From Microcaldota archaeon (GTDB lineage: Archaea; Micrarchaeota; Micrarchaeia; Micrarchaeales; Micrarchaeaceae), in the NCBI GenBank assembly GCA_028866905.1, contig JAGWHI010000001.1, positions 44,292 through 108,291 of the forward strand: a stretch of 64,000 nt of DNA. The letters run 5' to 3'. The notes under the pieces are model-generated. The model did not search any database, was not told the origin of the DNA, and worked only from the letters and a program-made list of their open reading frames with translations. Position 1 is the first letter of the stretch; each line of letters begins with the position of its first letter. Shown here one piece after another: positions 1 through 6,965 of this stretch. A program made the position numbers and the translations under genes.

Positions 1-162
1 ACATCGGACGAGGCACCTACAAATACAACCTTGGGAAATACAGGAAATAAACTCGCATTGGTAAAGGACATCCACCTTATACCTGCTGAGTTGCCAGATG
101 AACATCCTGCTAAGATGAGGAGCAACTGGATAAGACATCTGCAGAAGAGACTGCACTTATAA
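1..162 (+). CDS. possible C-terminal fragment of an unidentified protein, cut by window edge
   Basis: Frame 1 is open from the first base to a TAA at 160-162 (53 codons) with no recognisable domain. An alternative is frame 3, which ends at 48-50 with a basic, tyrosine-rich tail (RGTYKYNLGKYRK) that also looks like a protein end. Only one of the two can be right and neither is identified. I cannot tell from this fragment which gene it belongs to. Confidence 0.22.
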   Translation, partial: TSDEAPTNTTLGNTGNKLALVKDIHLIPAELPDEHPAKMRSNWIRHLQKRLHL

Positions 163-179
163 TCGAGCATCTGATTTTC

Positions 180-485
180 ATGGTAAAAGGCAAACGCTTA
201 ACCCCGAAGCAGAGGGAGACCGAGGAGTTCGACAGAAAGTACAGCAAGGGATTCGTGGGGGACGGAAGGAGGATTTCCCCGGATGAGTACCTGGCGAACC
301 AGTTGAGGCAGGGTCAGCCGCAAAGGCAGACTACCGGTGGTAGTGACATCGCAACCCAGTCGCAAAACACGATTAGCAGGATATACGGATCGGCTATAGA
401 CGCTTACATAAAGTTCCTTGAGGGGCTGGGCCATCACGAGTCTGCCAGAACCATCAAGATAAAATTCGGCAAGCAGTCGGATTGA
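180..485 (+). CDS. hypothetical protein, 101 aa, basic and Gln-rich
   Basis: Small protein I do not recognise. The N-terminal 45 residues are charged (KGKRLTPKQRETEEFDRKY), followed by a Gln/Thr/Ser-rich linker, then a helix-like C-terminal part (residues about 60-95) ending in a basic stretch. No membrane segment and no cysteine. It faces rpoK and ends one base before the end of that gene, so the two are convergent with no spacer. Codon use (ATA, AGG) matches the neighbours, supporting a real gene. Confidence 0.6.
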   Translation: MVKGKRLTPKQRETEEFDRKYSKGFVGDGRRISPDEYLANQLRQGQPQRQTTGGSDIATQSQNTISRIYGSAIDAYIKFLEGLGHHESARTIKIKFGKQSD

Positions 486-662
486 CTACTTCTTCTCCCT
501 GAGTATGGTTATGGGGATGACCTGCTTCTCGAACTCGAGCTCCGCCAGGTCTATCGGGTTTATCATTCCCTCCGGAACCTTGACTAGCGGCGGAGCGCCG
601 TAAGCAAGCTGCAGCGCCCTGGCGCCTATGATCCTAGCCTTCTCGTATTTCGTATAGTCCAT
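486..662 (-). CDS. rpoK: DNA-directed RNA polymerase subunit K (RpoK/Rpb6)
   Basis: A 58-residue protein beginning MDYTKYEKARIIGARALQ and ending with PITILREKK. The TKYEKARIIGARALQ block is the hallmark of archaeal RpoK and eukaryotic Rpb6, the small subunit that clamps the base of the largest subunit and helps polymerase assembly. Length is typical for the short archaeal form. The ATG at 660-662 lies 8 bases after the stop of the geranylgeranyl reductase on the same strand, so the two are probably cotranscribed. Usual rpoK partners (L18e, L13, S9, RpoN) are not seen here. Confidence 0.93.
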   Translation of the reverse strand: MDYTKYEKARIIGARALQLAYGAPPLVKVPEGMINPIDLAELEFEKQVIPITILREKK

Positions 663-670
663 CTAACCAC

Positions 671-2110
671 TTAAATCGGCTTGGGCTTGAACTTCGCCTT
701 CGCCTCTTCCATCTCCTTCGTAACCTCCTGCCTCCATGCACCGAACTGCTCCGGAGACTTCGGGTACCTTTCATAAATAGCGTTAAGCCTCTTCATCGCC
801 TTGACGACGTAGAGCAGGTTCATGAAAGCGTCCATGTTCTGTGCGCCCTTCAGCACCATCCTGAACTTTGATGCAAGGCTCAGCTCAGGCACGCGCCCGT
901 AGCTTATGTCTATCGCCTCCTGCTGCGTCAGGAACGTGCGCATCCCGTAGTTTATCTGCTCGTTGTTGAGCGACTGCAGGTATATCCTGAAGACCTCGAG
1001 GCCTGCGGTCTTCCTCCCGTACGCCTCGTTGAAGTCGAGGTTGTACTGCCACAGCCCCTTTATCGAAGTGTCGTTGTTGTGCACGGCCTTTACGGCGTTC
1101 TCGCCCGCGAGGATTCCCGCGACCAGCGCTGGGCCTATGCCGCCGGCGCTTATCGGGTTGGGCATCGCCATGCTGTCGCCGGCTCCCATATACCCGTCGA
1201 AAACGAGGCTCTCGAGCTGCCTCCTGACCGCGACAGACCAATAGCCCTTGCCGTTGTTGTTGTCGTTCCTCAGCCTCGGGTTCTTTACCACGGGGTTCCA
1301 CTTGACATAATCATCTATCAGCGAGTGAAGGTTGTCGTTCTTGTTCATGGCCTTGTTCCTTATCTGCAGGCTTGTCTTCTGCACCCCGAGACCCACGTTC
1401 ATGCACGTCCCGCTCTTTGGGAATACCCAGCCGTAACCGCCTGGAGCTAGCTCCTGGTTAAGGTGTATGAGCGCGTTCTTCGGGTCGTAGTACGTCAGGT
1501 CCTCGTGGTCGAGATCGAAATCGTATATGTACCTGCCGGTCGACTCGACATCGTCTATGTCTACGACCTTGTCGACGTACGGGTTGTCTGGGAGCTTCCT
1601 CCTCAGGTTTGTCGCTACGCCTAGCGCGTCTATTACTACCTTGGCCCTCATCTCGGTGTGCTTCTCGTGGGCGTCCTTCCCGAATATGCCCACGACCTTG
1701 TTGTTCTCTATTATCGGCCCCTCTACCTCGAACTTGGATATGTGGTGCGCGCCGTACTTCTTCGCGTACTGCAGAAGCTTGTGTTCGAACAGCGGCCTGT
1801 TGAGCACGTACCCCTCTCCGTCGAACAGCAGCTTGTGCTGCAGGTCCGGGGATATCGCGTACACCCCGTCGACCTTTAGGTCGAGCTCGGGGAAGTCGAA
1901 GTCTATGCTTATCTTGGACTTTATGAACTTGAGGTGGTCGTTAGCGACCGCATCGCCGCAGACCCAGCCCCAGTTGGTCTTCTTTCCAACGTCGAGCTCC
2001 TCGTTCCTGTCGAGGAGGGCGACATTCAGGCCGCCCTTGGCGGCAAGCGCCGCGGCAAGGTTGCCTGACATTCCTGCGCCTGCGACTATAACATCATAGG
2101 AATTTTCCAT
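671..2110 (-). CDS. geranylgeranyl reductase family FAD-dependent oxidoreductase
   Basis: About 479 aa. It starts with a Rossmann FAD motif (DVIVAGAGMSGNLAAALAAK), has the family WGWVCGDAV segment around residue 50, and a second FAD motif with GAGDSMAMPNPISAGGIGPA near residue 315. Such enzymes saturate geranylgeranyl chains of archaeal ether lipids (digeranylgeranylglycerophospholipid reductase) at the membrane, though homologues also reduce other polyprenyl groups. I chose the ATG at 2108-2110 (MENSYDV) over a GTG three codons upstream. An AT-rich promoter-like stretch (taaaatata) lies near 2168. Upstream gene of rpoK in the same orientation. Confidence 0.88.
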   Translation of the reverse strand: MENSYDVIVAGAGMSGNLAAALAAKGGLNVALLDRNEELDVGKKTNWGWVCGDAVANDHLKFIKSKISIDFDFPELDLKVDGVYAISPDLQHKLLFDGEGYVLNRPLFEHKLLQYAKKYGAHHISKFEVEGPIIENNKVVGIFGKDAHEKHTEMRAKVVIDALGVATNLRRKLPDNPYVDKVVDIDDVESTGRYIYDFDLDHEDLTYYDPKNALIHLNQELAPGGYGWVFPKSGTCMNVGLGVQKTSLQIRNKAMNKNDNLHSLIDDYVKWNPVVKNPRLRNDNNNGKGYWSVAVRRQLESLVFDGYMGAGDSMAMPNPISAGGIGPALVAGILAGENAVKAVHNNDTSIKGLWQYNLDFNEAYGRKTAGLEVFRIYLQSLNNEQINYGMRTFLTQQEAIDISYGRVPELSLASKFRMVLKGAQNMDAFMNLLYVVKAMKRLNAIYERYPKSPEQFGAWRQEVTKEMEEAKAKFKPKPI

Positions 2111-2230
2111 CGAAAACACTTGACCTTCCTTAGAATAGACTTGATAAATTGGAAGTGAATACTACTTTAAAATATAACTATTTAATCCTTTACCAAAAGG
2201 CCGGTTTTGCCCCTTGGGGCGCGGTGGCGC

Positions 2231-3259
2231 TCACCCCCTGTCGAGTATGGTTATTGTGCCCTTGACTGCGTCAACTCTGACCAGGTAACCGTCCTTCAGC
2301 ACTTTGGTCGCTATGCGCGTTCCTACTACGCACGGTTTGTTGAGTTCGCGGGAGTTGATGGCAGCGTGGCAGGTTATTCCGCCCTCGTCTGTGACTATCG
2401 CGGACGCCATAGCCATCGCCGATACGTAGTCGGGGGTGGTCATTGGCGCCACGAGCACCTCCCCCTGTTCCACGCTCCTCAGCTGTTCCCTCTTCATTAT
2501 TATCCTGACCCTGCCGGACGCCGTGCCCGCGACCGCCGCCTTGCCGGAAATCACGTCTGCGGGCCTGGCCTCCCCCTCTTCTGATGCAAGGTTGTTCTTC
2601 GCAAGGAAATCGGGAAGCTCAATCCCGGTGAATATTGAGTAGTTGAAGTATATGTAGTGCCTCTTTCTGGCCTCAAGCTCGCTTGTTTGCGGGATGGCGC
2701 CGGCCGTTATTTCTTCCATGGACAAGTAGTCGGCGTACTCCCCGAGCTGCGGGTATAGCTTCCTTATGGTCTTCCCGACTATGAAGTCGACGTGCCTAGA
2801 GAAGTTCTCTGATTTCTTGCGCATCTCTAGCGCGATTTTCCTGTCGGCTTCGCTTATGGCTGGGTCCTTCATGTCCGGCACTATGAAGGCCATGTCGAGC
2901 CCGACCCATGCCCTTACCACCGCGTTGTAGTATTCCGACAGCTCTTCCGCGGATCCGAGCGCCTCTCCCCTGGCGAAAACCGCCTCGAGAGGCCCCAGCG
3001 CATCGGAATACCGTTTCATCGAGTCTGTGACGTGGCGCCTGTCCTTCCGCACGTTTTCAGCTATCTGCTTCTCCCACTCCTCGCCGTACCCCTCCCTGAA
3101 ATAAAGCGTGGCTATGCCGTCGCTGGCGTCGAATATGGTGAACGGCGCGGCCCAGCCCATGGACCTCTTCACCTCCTTTGTCAGCTGGTCCTCCCACATC
3201 TGGATTACGAGCAGCCTGTGCTCCCTTGTGAAGCCCTTCCTGTACCTGGTAATCCCCAT
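2231..3259 (-). CDS. PEP-utilising enzyme mobile (phosphohistidine) domain protein
   Basis: About 342 aa. The C-terminal 100 residues are the swivelling phosphohistidine domain of PEP synthase and PPDK: VLVAPMTTPDYV, then TDEGGITCHAAINSRELNKP, whose His is the phospho-carrier, then PCVVGT. The N-terminal 230 residues are helical, Trp/Tyr-rich and unfamiliar. The ATP-binding domain and the PEP/pyruvate TIM barrel of a full PEP synthase (about 760-800 aa) are absent; a lone ATP-binding domain sits at 29209-30147. The ATG at 3257-3259 is preceded by GTGA with a 5-base spacer and preferred to the GTG at 3266-3268. Seventeen bases or more downstream of tRNA-Leu on the same strand. Confidence 0.78.
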   Translation of the reverse strand: MGITRYRKGFTREHRLLVIQMWEDQLTKEVKRSMGWAAPFTIFDASDGIATLYFREGYGEEWEKQIAENVRKDRRHVTDSMKRYSDALGPLEAVFARGEALGSAEELSEYYNAVVRAWVGLDMAFIVPDMKDPAISEADRKIALEMRKKSENFSRHVDFIVGKTIRKLYPQLGEYADYLSMEEITAGAIPQTSELEARKRHYIYFNYSIFTGIELPDFLAKNNLASEEGEARPADVISGKAAVAGTASGRVRIIMKREQLRSVEQGEVLVAPMTTPDYVSAMAMASAIVTDEGGITCHAAINSRELNKPCVVGTRIATKVLKDGYLVRVDAVKGTITILDRG

Positions 3260-3284
3260 GGCAATCACGCGCAGTAGTTTGATG

Positions 3285-3401
3285 TGCGGGGGGAGAGATT
3301 CGAACTCTCGAAGGTGCTAGACCACAGGATCTTAAGTCCCGCGCATTTTTCCGTGGCTTTGCCCTAGCGTGCAATGCCAGACCAGACTTTGCTACCCCCG
3401 C
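3285..3401 (-). tRNA. tRNA-Leu (anticodon TAA) with a non-canonical insertion
   Basis: Acceptor GCGGGGG (3395-3401) pairs with CCCCCGC (3286-3292), discriminator A at 3285, no encoded CCA. T arm GAGAG-TTCGAAT-CTCTC is perfect. Anticodon arm CGGGA-CTTAAGA-TCCTG gives TAA at 3332-3334, and a Leu-type long variable arm follows. The gene is 117 bases, about 30 more than a normal tRNA-Leu, and the excess lies between the start of the D arm and the anticodon stem, not at position 37/38. Removing about 31 bases inside the D loop (roughly 3349-3379) restores a conventional D arm (GCA/TGC); an insertion just after the D stem (about 3343-3370) is the alternative. Confidence 0.85.
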
Positions 3402-3423
3402 ATGTATGCCTGGCGGCTAAAAA

Positions 3424-4182
3424 TCAAGCGTATACTGGAGGGCCCGAACTCGTCCCGGCGCCCTCGATTGCCCTCTTGTATGACTCGTGCGTCTGGCGGT
3501 TCTTCTCTATTATCTCCCTCAGCTTGGCTTCTACCTCCTTGGCCTCCTTCTCAAGAGCGGTAGTGTCTATGTTTAGCTTAAGGAGCTTGTTTATGTTCTT
3601 TATCGCGAGCTCGGCGTACTTCGGATCTATTATACCGGGATCGACCGGCACGAGCACGTTGATGTCCGGCACTGTGCCCTCGAAGGCCGCCTTCGTTATT
3701 ATGAGCGCCCCTATGCCTGTGGAGACGCCGTCACCTACCGGCTTGAGCCCTGCTGTCTGGGCCTCCTTGACCAGGGCAGGTGTCGATGCTATAGCGAATC
3801 CCTGCAGCTGCTTGCCCGTCGATAGTTGCACGGGCACCCCGCCTATCGAGATTATCTTGCTGAGCTTCTGGTCCTTTATGAACCTGTAGACTATCTCTGC
3901 CATCTCGTACGTAAGCTCGAGCGGTATCGCAAATTCCGCGAATATCGTGACGAGCTTCGACCTCTCGCTGTAGTAGATGCGCACGGGAGGCATCGGCACG
4001 TTGTCGTGGACGGATATTATCGGGGGAAACTGGTTGCTCTGTATGTAGCCGACATACTCCATCTCCAGCTTCTCGACCATATAGCTTATCGCCATAGGCC
4101 CGACCAGGCCAACTCCCGGAAATCCCTCAATGAACGTTGCCCCCTTGAGGTTCGCATCCTTGAAAAGCCTTACTTCTATCAT
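3424..4182 (-). CDS. PAC2 family protein (proteasome assembly chaperone-like, COG2047)
   Basis: About 252 aa. N-terminal MIEVRLF leads into GATFIEGFPGVGLVGPMAISYMVE, the family signature, followed by PMPPVRIYYS and later GGVPVQ; the last 50 residues form a charged helix. Archaeal PAC2 homologues relate to eukaryotic proteasome assembly chaperones, though no proteasome gene lies nearby. I chose the ATG at 4180-4182: an ATG at 4207-4209 lies upstream of the start site predicted from the TATA box at about 4216-4225. Short 22-base gap to tRNA-Leu downstream. Confidence 0.85.
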   Translation of the reverse strand: MIEVRLFKDANLKGATFIEGFPGVGLVGPMAISYMVEKLEMEYVGYIQSNQFPPIISVHDNVPMPPVRIYYSERSKLVTIFAEFAIPLELTYEMAEIVYRFIKDQKLSKIISIGGVPVQLSTGKQLQGFAIASTPALVKEAQTAGLKPVGDGVSTGIGALIITKAAFEGTVPDINVLVPVDPGIIDPKYAELAIKNINKLLKLNIDTTALEKEAKEVEAKLREIIEKNRQTHESYKRAIEGAGTSSGPPVYA

Positions 4183-4215
4183 CGAATCCTTGCCATCTGT
4201 ATATCGCATCGGAAG

Positions 4216-4225
4216 TTATTTATAT
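4216..4225 (-). promoter_or_regulatory. TATA box of the PAC2 gene
   Basis: On the minus strand the sequence reads ATATAAATAA. Its centre near 4220 predicts transcription starting near 4193, about ten bases before the chosen ATG. This is the main argument for the shorter PAC2 start. Confidence 0.6.
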
Positions 4226-4338
4226 CGCTTCTATTTTGCGGATTACGAGAACAAACGCGCGGATTTTAGTTAGTCTTCTGACGACATATCGACGATAACT
4301 ATTTAAGCGTTTATATCGATAGAATATCAGGTGAATTG

Positions 4339-4563
4339 ATGGCTGAAAGGATCGGATCCGAGAGAATAAGCAGGGAGGACGGCTACCTTTACTTCTTAGG
4401 TAAGGATGGTTACGTCTGGCGCACGCCCATGAAGACGAACAACAGGGGAAGGAAGTCCAAGGTCGGCTCAGAGAAGATCGACCGAAGGCAGGGATTCCTC
4501 TACTTCATAGACAAGAGCGGCTATGTTGCCAGGGCAAAGATGAACAGGAGGGGCAAGAGATAA
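4339..4563 (+). CDS. small basic protein made of two 26-residue repeats
   Basis: A 74-residue, strongly basic protein. Residues 6-31 and 43-68 are two copies of the same unit, matching at 15 of 26 positions, around the core G-x-L-Y-F-x-x-K-x-G-Y-V-x-R. Between them is a basic linker (NNRGRKSKV) and the protein ends RRGKR. The ATG follows GGTG with a 5-base spacer, and AT-rich promoter elements (atttaag 4301-4307, tttatat 4310-4316) precede it. Small size, basic charge and own promoter would suit a nucleic-acid-binding or chromatin-associated protein, but that is inference; I do not know a characterised family. Confidence 0.8.
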   Translation: MAERIGSERISREDGYLYFLGKDGYVWRTPMKTNNRGRKSKVGSEKIDRRQGFLYFIDKSGYVARAKMNRRGKR

Positions 4564-4600
4564 CCCCTCTTTCTTTTGTTTTCTTTACATTTTACATTTC
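4564..4600 (+). terminator. T-rich transcription terminator
   Basis: Directly after the stop codon the coding strand has runs of T (ctctttcttttgttttcttt and more) within 37 bases. Archaeal RNA polymerase terminates on such oligo-T tracts. It would separate the small repeat protein from the pyruvate kinase gene. Confidence 0.55.
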
Positions 4601-4689
4601 ACACTTTGATTCGGGCTCCGGTTGAGCGACCGACCGGCTCCCGCGAATATCTACTGTAAACGACCAATGGCGTATTTCTCGATGATAAC

Positions 4690-5751
4690 ATGAGCTTCGG
4701 CGACCGAAAAGGCACTGACATATGGTTCACTATGGGGCCGGCGTCCTCGGACAGGGACGTGATACGGCAGATACTGGAGGCAGGCGCGACCGGCGTCAGG
4801 CTTACCTTCTCATACGGGACGCCGCAGATACAGATAGAGAGGGCGAACCTCGTGAGGGACGTGGCCATGGAGCTGTCTGTGCGCTGCACTATCGTGGCCG
4901 ACATAGAGGGTGAGAAGATACGCCTAGGCGAGATGGACGGTTCCAAGAGCATCTCCGTTACAGAGGGGGAGACACTCAACCTTGTTCCCTCAAGCAACTT
5001 CCACCACGAACAGCACACCATCCCGGTAAACTCGGACAGCTTCATAACCAAGGCAAAGAAAGGGGACAGGATAGTCATAGGCGACGGAGCGACGAGCCTG
5101 AAGATCGTTGAGAAGCACAGGGGAGAGGCAGTCTGCGACGTCGTCAAGGGCGGGGTGATTAACCCGAACCGTGGAATCATAGACCAGTCTTCCGGGTTCC
5201 AGCCCGCGTGCCTTACGGACAAGGACAGGAGCGACCTTGGAGAGATCGCGGAGTCGGGGGCTTTTGACGCGGTGGCGGTGTCATCGGTTTCAAACTCCGA
5301 TGACATCGTTGAGGTGCGACGGATAATCAACGAACGTTCCCCGGACCTTAGGATAATCGCGAAGATAGAGACGAAGAGCGGGATACTTAACCTGGGGAAA
5401 ATACTGGAGGCCTCTGACATGATAATGATTGCGAGGGGCGACCTTGCGCTCTTCCTGCCATGGTACGAGCTGGGCAACAACGTCGACAGGATAGTCCACC
5501 AGGCGAAGAGGTCTGGCAAGCCCTGGATTATGGCGACCCAGGTGGCCGAGGGCCTGGAGAGGTTCTCCTTCCCCACTAGGGCGGAAATATGCGACATAAC
5601 CCACTGGGTGAAGGAGGGCGCAGGGGGTTTCCTTCTTTCGACAGAAACAGCGTTCGGAAAGAGGCCTGTCGATGCCGTCGCATGCGTCAGCAAAGTGGTG
5701 AGCGCAGCATCGGTGGAAGAGGTCCAGGAGAAGTTTGCGAAGCATCGATGA
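4690..5751 (+). CDS. pyk: pyruvate kinase, short form without C-terminal domain
   Basis: 353 aa against the usual 460-500. It has the A-barrel and B domains: TMGPASS near the N terminus, IVADIEGEKIRLG, KIETKSG with the catalytic Lys/Glu pair, MIARGDLALFLPWYEL, and STETAFGKRPVDAV at the end. The C-terminal regulatory domain is missing. Several motifs differ from standard enzymes: RMNFSHG reads RLTFSYG and the TQMLESM block reads TQVAEGL. It would convert PEP and ADP to pyruvate and ATP, but the divergence leaves substrate and direction less certain. The ATG at 4690 follows gatgataac with no clear ribosome-binding site. Confidence 0.82.
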   Translation: MSFGDRKGTDIWFTMGPASSDRDVIRQILEAGATGVRLTFSYGTPQIQIERANLVRDVAMELSVRCTIVADIEGEKIRLGEMDGSKSISVTEGETLNLVPSSNFHHEQHTIPVNSDSFITKAKKGDRIVIGDGATSLKIVEKHRGEAVCDVVKGGVINPNRGIIDQSSGFQPACLTDKDRSDLGEIAESGAFDAVAVSSVSNSDDIVEVRRIINERSPDLRIIAKIETKSGILNLGKILEASDMIMIARGDLALFLPWYELGNNVDRIVHQAKRSGKPWIMATQVAEGLERFSFPTRAEICDITHWVKEGAGGFLLSTETAFGKRPVDAVACVSKVVSAASVEEVQEKFAKHR

Positions 5752-5754
5752 CCT

Positions 5755-6498
5755 TTAACAGGACATCTCTTCCGCGGCCCTTAGGAGGTCCTGATAGCTT
5801 GAGACCCCCTCGGACTTGTACCGGCCGTTATTTATCCCGGATATTACGCTTATCAGCTTTAGTTTGAGGATCGCCTCTGTGTCCGTAGGCATCCTGTAGT
5901 GGGCTTCCTTGAACTGGATGAGCTTTATGCAGGCGGGATGAAGATCGCTTGTCCTCTTTATTCCCCTATTGCCATCTTCAACGGAAGGTTGCGCCCTGAG
6001 GGATGTGGACTGTGTCTTCTTCATGGGTCTCTGTCGAGGTGCAACTTTTGCCGCCTCGCTCTTCCTTGGCTCCACGGGCTTGGGGGCATTTGCCGCTTCA
6101 GGCTGCCCTGCCTGTCCCACGCCGAATTCAGGCAGTATGGCGAGAAGCCTTGACCTCCGGAACTGGTCCGCGGCTATCGGGTCGTTGTTCACCCTGGTCC
6201 TCGCTATCCTGACGTCCGGCCTGAGGCTGACCATACCCTTCCCTATGAGGTCGAGGGTGACGTCGGTCACAAACCTGCTCTCGCATATTACTGAAAGCAC
6301 CATGGGGCTTTCGATGCACTCCTCGGCTTTCTTGTGGAGATATGCGCGGTAGTCGAAGCCGTTGATCGGGAGATGCCCAAGCTCGCCGTACTCCTTGCGC
6401 GCGATATCCTCCATCTTGCGCAAGTTTATTACGGTGGAGTCCACTACGGACTGCTGCAAGCGCTGCTTAGGCTTGCCGAACTTGCTGATGCACACCAC
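5755..6498 (-). CDS. hypothetical protein, 247 aa, two conserved-looking ends with Ala/Pro linker
   Basis: I do not recognise this protein. Residues 1-125 look folded (FDYRAYLHKKAEECIESP, VICESRFVTDVTLDLIGKG), residues 130-180 are a low-complexity Ala/Pro/Lys/Gln linker, and residues 185-247 form a helical C-terminal piece. No membrane segment. The start is the GTG at 6496-6498: a TATA-like TTATATACC near 6521-6529 puts the predicted transcript start right on it, suggesting a leaderless message. It converges on pyruvate kinase with a 3-base gap. Confidence 0.7.
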   Translation of the reverse strand: MVCISKFGKPKQRLQQSVVDSTVINLRKMEDIARKEYGELGHLPINGFDYRAYLHKKAEECIESPMVLSVICESRFVTDVTLDLIGKGMVSLRPDVRIARTRVNNDPIAADQFRRSRLLAILPEFGVGQAGQPEAANAPKPVEPRKSEAAKVAPRQRPMKKTQSTSLRAQPSVEDGNRGIKRTSDLHPACIKLIQFKEAHYRMPTDTEAILKLKLISVISGINNGRYKSEGVSSYQDLLRAAEEMSC

Positions 6499-6531
6499 CC
6501 GGAATTTCTATTGCTTGGAAGGTATATAACG

Positions 6532-6957
6532 CTATTGTGCGGCCCTGCATGCTGACGTTATCGATTCTATCCTGTCGCCGAGCCTCAGCTTGAGCCTGGC
6601 TGCTGCGCCAGACTTGAGTTCCAGGACATACCTCGCCCGCTTGGCAGGTTCGTAGGACCTGCAGGAGAGGACGCCCTTGCAGGGCTTCATGTCGCGCTCG
6701 ATGTGCACCGCCCTCCTGCTGCTGTCGAGCCATACCGTGTCTATAGGGAAGCGCATGTTGAGCATCCATATCTTCCACTTGTGGTCGAACGGGAAGCAGA
6801 AAAGCATGCCCTCGTTTTCCCTGATTGATGCCCTGTACATCAGCCCTATCGATTTCTGCGCGAAGCTCCTTGCGAGGTACATGTCGAACCTCCTGCCCTT
6901 TATATCGATGCTCGCTCTGTCGAACCTGGTGATCCGGTATAGAATTTTTGTGATGAT
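6532..6957 (-). CDS. DUF192 family protein, probable AUC start
   Basis: DUF192/COG1430 domain: AQKSIGLMYRASIRENEGMLF, then WKIWMLNMRFPIDTVWLD and a C-terminal LGDRI. Function of the family is not established. The first ATG (6880-6882) would cut off the initial strand of the domain. Reading upstream in frame gives 25 more sensible residues (RASIDIKGRRFDMYLARS) back to an ATC at 6955-6957, exactly five bases after AGGTG, and no ATG, GTG or TTG is available in frame before the stop of the upstream gene. I therefore start at ATC. It follows P5C dehydrogenase by nine bases. Confidence 0.72.
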   Translation of the reverse strand: MITKILYRITRFDRASIDIKGRRFDMYLARSFAQKSIGLMYRASIRENEGMLFCFPFDHKWKIWMLNMRFPIDTVWLDSSRRAVHIERDMKPCKGVLSCRSYEPAKRARYVLELKSGAAARLKLRLGDRIESITSACRAAQ

Positions 6958-6965
6958 AGCAGCAC

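Noticed and set aside
4599..5693. 364-codon open frame antisense to pyruvate kinase
   Set aside because: Low-complexity Ser/Thr/Pro/Ile-rich translation with no domain, opposite a gene with clear motifs; shadow of the coding strand.
5755..6498. Third possible AUC start (ATC at 6487-6489)
   Set aside because: A TATA element near 6521-6529 places transcription start on the GTG at 6496-6498, so a leaderless GTG start explains the gene without AUC.
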